NCBI GenBank assembly: GCA_963792025.1
Contig: CAWBUS010000007.1
Coordinates: 62,001 to 126,000, forward strand
Length of the DNA stretch: 64,000 nt
Reading direction: 5' to 3'
Source of the DNA: Ginsengibacter sp963792025
GTDB taxonomy: Bacteria; Bacteroidota; Bacteroidia; Chitinophagales; Chitinophagaceae
This document shows positions 1-8,710 of the stretch, in pieces. The notes under the pieces were generated by a model. It was not told the DNA's origin, made no database searches, and saw only the letters and a list, made by a program, of their open reading frames with translations. The position numbers were made by a program, and so were the translations under genes. Positions within the stretch are counted from its first letter, which is position 1, and each line of letters begins with the position of its first letter.

Positions 1-1
1 T

Positions 2-1462
2 TATTTTGATGCATTCCAGGCGCTCGTGGAAGACAACCCTTTTCCTGCTATTATGGGTCGCGTTTGTGTGAAGCCATGTGAGACCGGCTGCAACCGCACA
101 CATATTGATACCACTGTAAACATTCATGCAGTAGAAAGATATATAGGCGATGAAGCCATAAGACAAAAATGGCCTATTCAATTCGTATCATATCAAACCG
201 GTAAAAGAGTTTTGATTGTTGGTGCGGGCCCATCTGGTTTATCTGCGGCTTACCATTTGTTGCGTATGGGTCATACTGTTGAAATTTATGAAGCAGGCAG
301 CCACGCCGGGGGCCTTTTGTGGACCGGTGTTCCGGATTATCGTTTACCAAAAGTAATACTGGAAGCTGAAGTAGACCGGTTGGTAAGATTAGGTTTGAAA
401 ATTAAATTGAATTACAAAGTAACTGACGTGTTGGTTGATAAAAAGGTTGGGAACTTCGATGCCGTTTATCTCGCCATAGGAGCCCAACACATACGGCAGG
501 AAGAATTTCAGCATGATAGTTCAGTATATATCACTGATGCATTTTCTTTCTTTAAAGAATTAGAATCATATACATCTCCTTATGCCCACAAAAAAGTTGT
601 TATCTACGGTGGTGGAAAACTTGCTTTATACATTGCCCGCATTATTAAAAGGCTGAATTCAGAAGTAGCTGTTTATTTCCCCGGCGATAAAAAAATGATG
701 CCCGCTTATGATTATGAAACTGAAGATGCTTTGGCAGAAGGCGTAGACGTAGAAATTTTAAGAAGTATAACGTCAATCAGCAACAAAACAATTACCCTGG
801 AGAAGATGAAAGTGGAAAAGGGAAAAGCGTTAGGCACGGGAGAATTTGAAACTGTTACGGCAGATGTATTAATAAATGCCAATAAACAGGAATCAGATTC
901 TAATTTCCTGCGTTCAGTTACCGGCATTGCAATTAATGACGATGGGACTGTAACCATAGATGCAACGCGAATGACGGGCTACGACGGAATTTTTGCCGGA
1001 GGCGATATGCTACCGGGTGAGAACAGGAGTTCTACTATTGCAATTGGACAAGGTAAAAAAGCGGCCCGTTTTATTAATAGCTATTTATCTAACGAAACTT
1101 ATGTGAAGCCTGAAAAGCATCCAACTGCCAGTTATCGTAAGCTGCACATGTGGTATAAAACAGATGCACCACAAAAAGAACAGGATAAATTGGCGCCCGA
1201 TATTGCAATAAAAAGTTTTGACGAAATAACCGCAGGCTTATCTCAATCCGAAGCCAGATTTGAAGCCCAACGATGCCTCAGTTGTGGTAACTGTTTTGAA
1301 TGCGACGGCTGCTTCGGCGCTTGCCCTGAAGACGCCATTATTAAATTAGGAAAGGGTAACCATTATAAATTTAATTATGATGCGTGCACCGGTTGTGCAG
1401 TTTGTTACGAGCAATGCCCCTGCCATGCAATTGAAATGATTCCCGAACCTGTTACAGTTTGA
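2..1462 (+). CDS. GltD-like FAD/NAD(P)H oxidoreductase with C-terminal 2x[4Fe-4S] domain (5' end outside window)
   Basis: The open frame runs through the left edge, so the start is missing; the GTG at 26 is internal, since in-frame codons before it continue the typical N-terminal region. Visible motifs are the GltD-type cysteine motif (GRVCVKPCETGCNR), the FAD-binding GAGPSGLSAAY, a second dinucleotide fold (VVIYGGGKLALYIA) and a GGD motif near the end of the flavin fold. The C-terminus adds two ferredoxin motifs, CLSCGNC...CDGCFGACP and CTGCAVC...CPC. The fold is that of the small subunit of glutamate synthase and related NAD(P)H:ferredoxin-type flavoproteins. No large glutamate synthase subunit is next to it; instead a pyruvate:ferredoxin oxidoreductase follows after 21 bp. 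I infer electron exchange between NAD(P)H and ferredoxin, linked to pyruvate oxidation. The specific donor and acceptor cannot be read from the sequence. Confidence 0.85.
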   Translation, partial: YFDAFQALVEDNPFPAIMGRVCVKPCETGCNRTHIDTTVNIHAVERYIGDEAIRQKWPIQFVSYQTGKRVLIVGAGPSGLSAAYHLLRMGHTVEIYEAGSHAGGLLWTGVPDYRLPKVILEAEVDRLVRLGLKIKLNYKVTDVLVDKKVGNFDAVYLAIGAQHIRQEEFQHDSSVYITDAFSFFKELESYTSPYAHKKVVIYGGGKLALYIARIIKRLNSEVAVYFPGDKKMMPAYDYETEDALAEGVDVEILRSITSISNKTITLEKMKVEKGKALGTGEFETVTADVLINANKQESDSNFLRSVTGIAINDDGTVTIDATRMTGYDGIFAGGDMLPGENRSSTIAIGQGKKAARFINSYLSNETYVKPEKHPTASYRKLHMWYKTDAPQKEQDKLAPDIAIKSFDEITAGLSQSEARFEAQRCLSCGNCFECDGCFGACPEDAIIKLGKGNHYKFNYDACTGCAVCYEQCPCHAIEMIPEPVTV

Positions 1463-1483
1463 CAATTTAATAATTTATTAAAA

Positions 1484-4400
1484 ATGGAAAATATTATAAC
1501 ACCAATTTTAAAAGAAAGCAATAACGTTCCGCTAAAGTCAGAGCTATCGGATGAACCACTGATGGCAGGCAATAAAAAGATAATCTCAACAATAGATGGA
1601 AACGAAGCTGCAGCTTATGTAGCTTATAGGATAAACGAAGTTTGTGCCATCTATCCCATAACACCGTCATCTACTATGGCCGAGCTTGCCGATGAATGGG
1701 CTTCTAAAGGAATAAAAAATATATGGGGTAATATTCCCGATGTAATTGAAATGCAAAGTGAAGGTGGCGCTTCCGGTACAGTGCATGGTGCATTACAAAC
1801 CGGTTCGCTAACAACAACATTTACTGCATCACAAGGATTGATGCTGATGTTACCAAACATGTATAAGATTGCCGGAGAATTAACACCCGCTGTATTTCAT
1901 GTGGCAGCACGTTCGTTAGCTGCACAGGGGCTATCAATCTTTGGCGACCACCAGGATGTAATGGCGGCAAGAACAACAGGCTTTGCTATTTTAGGTTCCG
2001 CAAGCGTACAGGAAGCGCATGATTTTGCCTTAATAGCGCAAGTAGCATCATTAAAATCAAGAATACCTTTTATACATTTTTTTGATGGCTTCCGCACTTC
2101 GCACGAAGTGAATAAATTAGAGATGTTGAGTGACGAAGATATTAGATCAATGGTACCTGATGAAACGGTTATCGCGCATCGCAAAAGAGGATTGAATCCT
2201 GAACATCCATTTATAAGAGGTACCGCACAAAACCCTGATGTATATTTCCAGGCAAGAGAAACAGTAAATTCATTTTACGATAACCTGCCCGGCATTATGG
2301 AAACAGTGATGAATGATTTTGAAAAACTAACGGGAAGAAAATATGAATTGTTTCAATACACCGGCGCTCCCGATGCCGAAAGGGTTACTGTTATTATGAG
2401 TTCGGGCAGCGAAACAGTTGCCGAAACAGTTAACAAGTTAAATGCGAGCGGTGAAAAAACCGGCGTAATCACTGTTCGTTTATACAGGCCATTCTCTTTG
2501 GAACATTTGATAAAAGCCTTACCGGCAACTGTAAAATCAATAGCAGTATTAGACAGAACCAAAGAATCAGGTGCATCTGGTGAGCCAATGTACCAGGATG
2601 TTTTATCAACTTTGGTAGAAGCTTTTCAACAGGGAAAAATAAAAAAATTACCAAATATTATCGGCGGCCGTTATGGGCTTTCTTCAAAAGAATTTACACC
2701 GGCAATGGTAAAGGCTGTATATGATGAATTGAAAAAAGATAAACCTAAAAATGGATTTACAATAGGCATTAATGATGACGTTACTCATTTAAGTTTATCG
2801 TATGATCCTTCCTTTAAATTAGATGAATCAGAATGGAGACAAGGATTATTTTTTGGATTAGGTGCTGATGGAACCGTTGGTGCCAATAAAAACACTATTA
2901 AGATTATTGGAGAAAATACAGACTTATATGCACAGGGATATTTTGTGTATGATTCAAAAAAATCAGGCGCAAGAACCGTTTCGCATTTGCGTTTCGGACC
3001 AAAACCTATCAGGGCTCCTTATTTAATTTCAAAAGCAGATTTCATTGCATGCCACCAATTCAACTTTACGGAGAAAGTGGAAATGCTGGAGTTTGCAAGC
3101 GAAGGCGCTACGTTCCTCTTAAACAGCCCTTATAATAAAGATGAAGTTTGGAACAAACTAACGGGACAGGTTCAGAAAAGCATCATTGATAAAAAAATAA
3201 AATTGTATGTAATTGATGCAACCACTGTGGCAAGAGATACAGGCATGAAGGGACGCATCAATACTATTATGCAGACATGCCATTTTGCATTGTCCGGTGT
3301 ACTGCCAAAAGAAGATGCCATCAAACAAATTAAAAAGGCTATTCAAAAAACATATTTTAAAAAAGGACAAAAAGTAATTGAGCAAAACTTCCTTGCAGTA
3401 GATGCCACACTGGCAAATTTGTATGAAGTTGATTATCCAAAAATTGTTTCAGCGGCAGATCATAACTTACTAACGGTATCTGACAAGGCGCCTGGCTTTG
3501 TAAAAAATGTTACTGCGGTAATGATGGCAGATCATGGTGACCAGTTGCCCGTTAGTATGATGCCAATAGATGGCACTTACCCGAGTGGCACTACGCAATG
3601 GGAGAAAAGAAATGTTTCTGACCTGGTGCCATTATGGGAACCTGACCTTTGCATACAATGTGGTAACTGTGCTTACGTGTGTCCGCACAGCGTAATAAGA
3701 GCCAAGTTTTATCATAAAGACAATCTGAAAAAAGCACCGCAGGAATTTAAGTCAGCACCTATCAATGCAAGAGGTTTTCCTGAAACACAATATTCTTTAC
3801 AGGTATATGTGGAAGATTGCACCGGCTGTAATTTATGTGTGGAAGTTTGTCCCGTAACAGATTCGGCTAACCGCAACCGTAAGGCAATTAACCTGGGAGA
3901 AAAAGAACCTATACTCGAACAGGAAAAAGCCAACATCGAATTTTTTGAAAACATCTCATGGAACGATCGTTCCAAAATTGATTTCTCTACGGTGCATGGA
4001 GCGCAATTCCTGGAACCTCTATTTGAGTTCTCAGGCGCCTGCGCAGGTTGTGGCGAAACACCTTACTTAAAGTTATTATCGCAATTATTTGGTGACCGGT
4101 TATTGATTGCCAATGCAACGGGTTGTTCATCTATTTATGGTGGCAATTTACCCACAACGCCGTGGACCATGAATAAAGAAGGTCGCGGGCCGGCATGGAG
4201 CAATTCATTATTTGAAGACAATGCAGAGTTCGGATTAGGTATGCGTGTAACCGCGGACAAACAATTGAATGTTGCCAAACAATACCTGCTTGAATTAAAA
4301 GATGAATTAGGTGAAGCATATGTAAACGAAATATTAGATGCCAAACAAACATTAGAATCGGAGTTGGTACTGCAACATCAAAGAGTGGATGGATTGAAAG

Positions 4401-5140
4401 AGAAATTGAGGTTAATGACATCGTCCGCAGCCATTCATTTATTATCAGTGGCTGACCAATTAGTTCGCCGAAGTGTGTGGTTAGTTGGTGGCGACGGATG
4501 GGCCTATGATATTGGCTATGGAGGACTCGACCATGCACTGGCAAGTGGAAGAAACATCAATGTTTTGGTATTGGACACAGAAGTATATTCAAATACCGGC
4601 GGCCAAAGTTCTAAGGCAACACCTACCGCTGCAACAGCAAAATTTGCAGCAGGTGGCAAAAAAAATGGCAAGAAAGATTTGGCCATGCAAGCCATCTCCT
4701 ACGGTAATGTTTACGTGGCAAGAGTTGCCTTCGGCGCTAATCCGCAGCAAACATTATTAGCTATGAGGGAAGCAGAAGCCTATGACGGACCGTCATTAAT
4801 TTTAGCTTACAGCCATTGCATTGCTCATGGATATGATTTAAAGAACGGGTTGGATCAACAAAACAAAGCCGTTGCCAGCGGGCACTGGCCATTGATGAGA
4901 TATAACCCGGTATTAAGGCAGAAAAATAAAAACCCGTTTGTATTGGATTCATTAAGGCCAACGATTAGTTTGAGAGACTATGCTTATAACGAGTTACGTT
5001 ATAAAGTGCTTACTATTACCAATCCCGAAGAAGCTGAGATATTAATGAAACATGCGCAGGACCTGGTGAACCTAAAGTGGAAAAATTATGAAGAACTGGC
5101 CACTAAAAAAGCGAGCGATTTTGTGCCGGTAGCAAAATAA
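1484..5140 (+). CDS. nifJ: Pyruvate:ferredoxin (flavodoxin) oxidoreductase, single-chain
   Basis: Oxidises pyruvate and CoA to acetyl-CoA, CO2 and reduced ferredoxin in the cytoplasm. The 1218-residue chain has the usual order of the homodimeric enzyme: an N-terminal pyrimidine-binding domain (AAAYVAYRINEVCAIYPITPSS), a transketolase-C-like domain, the gamma domain, a two-cluster ferredoxin domain (CIQCGNCAYVCP and CTGCNLCVEVCP), then the TPP-binding domain with CAGCGETPYLKLL, GDGWAYDIGYGG and NTGGQSSK. Length matches the family and no frame break is visible. It lies 21 bp behind the GltD-like gene and ahead of a dihydroorotate-dehydrogenase-like gene, so these are probably cotranscribed. Together with the pyruvate, phosphate dikinase gene nearby it suggests an anaerobic or microaerobic pyruvate node. 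Confidence 0.95.
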   Translation: MENIITPILKESNNVPLKSELSDEPLMAGNKKIISTIDGNEAAAYVAYRINEVCAIYPITPSSTMAELADEWASKGIKNIWGNIPDVIEMQSEGGASGTVHGALQTGSLTTTFTASQGLMLMLPNMYKIAGELTPAVFHVAARSLAAQGLSIFGDHQDVMAARTTGFAILGSASVQEAHDFALIAQVASLKSRIPFIHFFDGFRTSHEVNKLEMLSDEDIRSMVPDETVIAHRKRGLNPEHPFIRGTAQNPDVYFQARETVNSFYDNLPGIMETVMNDFEKLTGRKYELFQYTGAPDAERVTVIMSSGSETVAETVNKLNASGEKTGVITVRLYRPFSLEHLIKALPATVKSIAVLDRTKESGASGEPMYQDVLSTLVEAFQQGKIKKLPNIIGGRYGLSSKEFTPAMVKAVYDELKKDKPKNGFTIGINDDVTHLSLSYDPSFKLDESEWRQGLFFGLGADGTVGANKNTIKIIGENTDLYAQGYFVYDSKKSGARTVSHLRFGPKPIRAPYLISKADFIACHQFNFTEKVEMLEFASEGATFLLNSPYNKDEVWNKLTGQVQKSIIDKKIKLYVIDATTVARDTGMKGRINTIMQTCHFALSGVLPKEDAIKQIKKAIQKTYFKKGQKVIEQNFLAVDATLANLYEVDYPKIVSAADHNLLTVSDKAPGFVKNVTAVMMADHGDQLPVSMMPIDGTYPSGTTQWEKRNVSDLVPLWEPDLCIQCGNCAYVCPHSVIRAKFYHKDNLKKAPQEFKSAPINARGFPETQYSLQVYVEDCTGCNLCVEVCPVTDSANRNRKAINLGEKEPILEQEKANIEFFENISWNDRSKIDFSTVHGAQFLEPLFEFSGACAGCGETPYLKLLSQLFGDRLLIANATGCSSIYGGNLPTTPWTMNKEGRGPAWSNSLFEDNAEFGLGMRVTADKQLNVAKQYLLELKDELGEAYVNEILDAKQTLESELVLQHQRVDGLKEKLRLMTSSAAIHLLSVADQLVRRSVWLVGGDGWAYDIGYGGLDHALASGRNINVLVLDTEVYSNTGGQSSKATPTAATAKFAAGGKKNGKKDLAMQAISYGNVYVARVAFGANPQQTLLAMREAEAYDGPSLILAYSHCIAHGYDLKNGLDQQNKAVASGHWPLMRYNPVLRQKNKNPFVLDSLRPTISLRDYAYNELRYKVLTITNPEEAEILMKHAQDLVNLKWKNYEELATKKASDFVPVAK

Positions 5141-5160
5141 AAATATTTGATATGAGAACC

Positions 5161-5180
5161 CTCCATAAAAGTTTATGGAG
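5161..5180. repeat. Perfect 9-bp hairpin just after nifJ
   Basis: CTCCATAAA and TTTATGGAG are separated by 2 bases, 20 bp after the nifJ stop. There is no T-run after it, so it is not a classical terminator; it may attenuate transcription, stabilise the nifJ message or be a remnant repeat. Confidence 0.5.
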
Positions 5181-5204
5181 GATTCACCAGATCAATGAGG
5201 GGAT

Positions 5205-5232
5205 CACCTGTCTGCCTCCGGGCAGGCAGGTG
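5205..5232. repeat. REP-like GC-rich palindrome
   Basis: CACCTGTCTGCC and GGCAGGCAGGTG form a 12-bp stem with one mismatch around a TCCG loop. CCTGCCTGCC/GGCAGGCAGG palindromes of this kind are common interspersed intergenic repeats in Bacteroidota. It lies between nifJ and the real start of the next gene. This supports choosing the ATG at 5272 rather than the upstream ATG at 5152, which would translate through the repeat. Confidence 0.6.
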
Positions 5233-5271
5233 TATTTTAAAGAAAATAGTTTTAGCCAAAAAATAAAAAAG

Positions 5272-6261
5272 ATGAAAATACATTCAACGTACATGGGACT
5301 GAAACTGGATTCACCAATTGTAGTTTCGGCCTGCACTTTATCTGAGAAAATAGACAACATAGTAAAGATGGAAGATAACGGAGCAGGAGCGGTCGTCTTG
5401 TTTTCGTTGTTCGAAGAACAAATACGAAAAGAAGAAGCGGCAGTAAAATTCGTTTTGTCCAAAACCACTAATTCTTTCGCCGAAGCTTCCGACTATTTTC
5501 CGGACCTCGATGATTATAATATTGGTACTGATGAATACCTCGAAAATATTCGCCAGGCAAAAGAGCGTGTACACATTCCCGTTATTGCCAGCTTAAACGG
5601 CATTACCAATGAAGGATGGATTGATTATTCAAAACAAATGGAACAGGCCGGCGCGGACGGTATTGAAATAAATATATTCTTCATTCCCGGAGATACTTCC
5701 ATGTCATCTTCAGAAGTGGAACATCGTTATCTTAATATTATAGATAATATCCGGCAATCGGTAAAGATCCCAATTGCAGTGAAATTAAATCCATATTTCA
5801 GTGCTATGGGCAATATGTCGATGCGGATGAAAAAAGCCGGAGCCGATGCCCTGGTTTTATTCAACCGTTTTTATCAACCTGACTTTGATATTAATGAAAT
5901 GATCATTAAAACCGATTTGAATTACAGTGATTCAAGCGAGATCAGGTTGCCCTTATTGTGGATTGGTTTATTATATGGAAAAGTAGATCTTTCGCTTGCA
6001 GCAACTACGGGTGTACAGAGTGCCGTAGAAGTAATTAAATATATTCTTGCCGGCGCTGATGTTGCGATGACCGCTTCCTCGCTATATAAAAATGGAATCC
6101 CATATTTAAAAACTATGAACAAGGAGCTGCAGGACTGGATGTACATGATGGGCTTTGATAAAATTGAATCATTTAAAGGTGGCATGAGCCAGCTAAATAT
6201 TGCCGATCCCACTGCATATCAAAGAGCCAATTACATTAAGATACTCGAAGGAGTGAAATAA
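5272..6261 (+). CDS. Dihydroorotate dehydrogenase-like flavoprotein (TIM barrel)
   Basis: A 329-residue protein if translated from the ATG at 5272, where MKIHSTYMGLKLDSPIVVSA begins the family-typical first strand; an upstream in-frame ATG at 5152 would add about 40 residues read through a palindromic repeat and is rejected. The barrel shows PVIASLNG, AGADGIEINIF, PIAVKLNPYFS, GADALVLFNRF and a late phosphate-binding segment (GADVAMTASSLYKNG), as in FMN-dependent dihydroorotate dehydrogenases. In Bacteroidota such proteins often sit beside pyruvate:ferredoxin oxidoreductase and are probably not the pyrimidine-pathway enzyme. Here it follows nifJ and overlaps no neighbour; the next gene starts 6 bp later. 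A flavin-dependent oxidoreductase is well supported; the substrate is unknown. Confidence 0.8.
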   Translation: MKIHSTYMGLKLDSPIVVSACTLSEKIDNIVKMEDNGAGAVVLFSLFEEQIRKEEAAVKFVLSKTTNSFAEASDYFPDLDDYNIGTDEYLENIRQAKERVHIPVIASLNGITNEGWIDYSKQMEQAGADGIEINIFFIPGDTSMSSSEVEHRYLNIIDNIRQSVKIPIAVKLNPYFSAMGNMSMRMKKAGADALVLFNRFYQPDFDINEMIIKTDLNYSDSSEIRLPLLWIGLLYGKVDLSLAATTGVQSAVEVIKYILAGADVAMTASSLYKNGIPYLKTMNKELQDWMYMMGFDKIESFKGGMSQLNIADPTAYQRANYIKILEGVK

Positions 6262-6267
6262 ATCATT

Positions 6268-6708
6268 ATGACCGAAAGAATCGATGAATATATAAAGCAA
6301 CAAAGTTGCGCCAGTATTTGCTGTATTGATGAAAGCGGACTACCCTATTGTTTCAATTGTTTTTATGCTTATAACAGTAATGAAAGATTATTGTATTATA
6401 AATCGCCCCATGACGCACGACATTCAAAAATAATTTTGATTAACCCGGAAGTTGCGGGAACAATAATGCCGGACAAACTCAATAAGCTGCACGTAAAAGG
6501 AATTCAATTTGAAGGAATAGTGTTGCCATTGGAACATCCTTCAGCAAAAAATGTAGCTGCTTTTTATTATAAAAAAAATCCGGCAGCAGTTGCGATGCCG
6601 GGAGAAATCTGGACAATACAAATAAACAGCATCAAGTTTACAGATAGCCGTCTTGGTTTTGGTAAAAAGCTTACCTGGAACCGGGAAGAACTGGAAATCA
6701 TTTTATAA
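6268..6708 (+). CDS. Pyridoxamine 5'-phosphate oxidase-like (split-barrel flavin-binding) protein
   Basis: A 146-residue protein that starts 6 bp after the dihydroorotate-dehydrogenase-like gene. It has the layout of small split-barrel FMN proteins: an N-terminal helix, then a strand with SCASICCIDESGLPYCFNCFYAY, a YYKSPHDARHSKII segment like the flavin-phosphate contact region, and an IQFEGIVLPLE strand. These proteins bind FMN, F420 or haem in different subfamilies. Its end, WTIQINSIKFTDSRLGFGKKLTW, resembles the YhbP-like group. Being in the same operon as pyruvate:ferredoxin oxidoreductase suggests a redox accessory role, which is inference. Confidence 0.65.
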   Translation: MTERIDEYIKQQSCASICCIDESGLPYCFNCFYAYNSNERLLYYKSPHDARHSKIILINPEVAGTIMPDKLNKLHVKGIQFEGIVLPLEHPSAKNVAAFYYKKNPAAVAMPGEIWTIQINSIKFTDSRLGFGKKLTWNREELEIIL

Positions 6709-6814
6709 CCATCTGCAATTAAGAAGAAAATCTTTCAAGTCAAGAGCGTTGAAATTTTGATTGAATCAATCGATAATTTGTTATTCACATTTTCAAATCA
6801 ATAGCTACCTCACC

Positions 6815-8642
6815 ATGAATCAATCACCCGTTCATAAATTTCATATTCCCGTAATGGGATTAGCCTATACAATCGACTCTCCCGTTAAAGTTGCGAGGTA
6901 CGGCATCTCTTCCGTTATTTCGATTGTAGAAGACAATCTTATAGAAATGATGAGAAGTTATTATTATCCAACTATTAAGGAAGCATATCATCCCATTACT
7001 GCTAACGAAGAAGATTATCGTGCTAAAAGAATTACGGATTATCTAAACCTCCTGAATAAAATCGTGCAGGACCAGGTGGAGAAATTGAAACAATCTGCTT
7101 TTGAAGCGGGTTCCGAAATTGTAAAGTATTTTGAGATGCTTTCAGATGACAACAAATTAAAGCAGCTATATAAGTACGTTATGAACATCGATAACAATAT
7201 CGAAAAAGAAAATATCGAATCATTTTTGCGAACTCAAATTGTTACCGGTACCATTGACGTTAACATCATGACTAAAATCGACAGAAATACTTATGATGAA
7301 AACGGACAGTTATTAAATGACGGATCTGATGCGGTTTCAGCATTGAGAGCATTCGCAAAAAGCAATCTTTCAAATTCATCAGTAATTTTTTCAGCAGGCA
7401 TGAATCCCCGACTTTATAATTATTTAGAAAAATGTAATGAGTTTGATGCAGATGAGAATGGGGAGTTTCAAAAGAAAATTATTATTAAAGTAAGTGACTA
7501 TCGTTCTGCTTTAATCCAGGGAAAATATTTGGCAAAGAAAGGAATATGGGTAAGTGAATTTAGAATTGAATCAGGATTGAATTGCGGTGGGCATGCCTTT
7601 GCAACTGACGGTTACCTAATGGGACCAATACTCGAAGAATTTAAAATAGGTAAAGAGGAACTTATCACTACCATTTTTGAGATATATAACCAGGCCGTAA
7701 AAGCAAAAGGGCGCAATGGATTCAGCAACCCACATCCAATTAAAATAACAGCACAGGGCGGCATAGGGACATTTGAAGAAGATTGTTTTTTACATAATTA
7801 TTATGGTCTTGAAAGCACTGGCTGGGGAACGCCATTCCTCGTTGTGCCGGAGGCTACCACAGTAGATGCCGCCACTTTAGATTTATTATGCAAAGCAAAA
7901 AAAGAAGATGTAGTGCTGAGTAATAATTCACCTTTGAATGTGAGGTTTCACTATCTAAAAGGAACCAGTTCAGATACCGAAAAAAATTATCGCATTAACA
8001 AAGGCAAGCCAGGCAGCCCATGTACTGAAAAATATTTAGGTGTTAATACCGAGTTTACTGAAAAACCAATTTGTACTGCATCCCGCAGATATCAAAAACT
8101 AAAAATTGCACAATTACAGGCACAAAATCTGCCCGTTAACGAATATCAAAATAAACTCACTGATGTATTGGATAAGGAATGTTTATGCATCGGGTTAAGC
8201 AATGCTGCGCCGAAAGTTTATGAGGTTCCCTTTGTTAAATACCTGGATGCGGTTACAATTTGTCCCGGCCCAAACATTGCTTATTTTTCTGAAAGTAGTA
8301 ACGCTGCAAACTATGACGGATCATATTTACGGCCGAACGAATATTATAGAAGATATACCAAGGCCGCATATGTTTATTGCCGAATTAAGTTTATATATAA
8401 ACTACCTCAAGGAACAAATAACAGCTGATGCCGGAAAAGAACCTGATAGAAAAAGAACAAAATACTACAATGATTTTTATAATAATCTCATTAACGGAAT
8501 AAATTATTACCGCCATTTAACCGGCATTGCAATTATCAACAACGAACAATTTAACTACTCATTAGATAACGCTGAGAAAGAGTTAAATGAGTTGAATTTT
8601 CAATCAACTGATATCAACCAAGGCATCGCAAAAACTCTTTAA
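6815..8642 (+). CDS. Large conserved Bacteroidota protein of unknown function, split by a one-base surplus near 8294
   Basis: The start chosen is the ATG at 6815 (MNQSPVHKFHIPVMGLAYTI); an upstream TTG at 6761 is less likely. The first frame runs to a stop at 8428, but after YFSE (codons ending 8293) its sequence stops looking like protein, while the +1 frame reads on with VVTLQTMTDHIYGR to a stop at 8642. Dropping one A of the AAA at 8292-8294 gives one chain of about 608 residues. I see glycine-rich barrel-like segments (SGLNCGGHAFATDG, KITAQGGIGTFEEDC) and conserved cysteines in CTEKYLG...CTASRRY and KECLCIGLSN. This could be a flavin- or metal-binding TIM barrel, but I do not recognise a named family. 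It closes the pyruvate/ferredoxin block. Confidence 0.6.
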
Positions 8643-8654
8643 CCATTCAATAAA

Positions 8655-8693
8655 AAACGGTTACACGTAAATCGAGTTTTCGTGTAACCGTTT
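8655..8693. terminator. Bidirectional terminator between convergent genes
   Basis: AAACGGTTACACG (8655-8667) and CGTGTAACCGTTT (8681-8693) form a perfect 13-bp stem. An A-run precedes it on the + strand, which is a T-run for the - strand transcript. It lies 12 bp after the unknown-function gene and 17 bp from the stop of ppdK on the other strand, the expected place for a shared terminator. Confidence 0.8.
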
Positions 8694-8710
8694 GAGTTAT
8701 TCGGTGCGAT

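Noticed and set aside
2..1462. Glutamate synthase small subunit
   Set aside because: The fold matches, but there is no large subunit nearby and the protein has an added two-cluster ferredoxin tail, so a PFOR-linked role fits better.
4131..4544. Long open frames on the - strand inside nifJ
   Set aside because: They overlap the clear TPP-binding region of PFOR on the other strand and have no family-like pattern; they are shadows of its codon bias.
8291..8297. Programmed +1 frameshift in the large unknown protein
   Set aside because: There is no slippery-site or stop-codon context of the prfB kind, and the same kind of break occurs in many unrelated genes here, so error is more likely.
8202..8642. 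Separate 146-codon gene at the end of the large unknown protein
   Set aside because: Its first 30 codons overlap the conserved end of the upstream frame; the break is better explained as one surplus base at 8292-8294 within a single gene.
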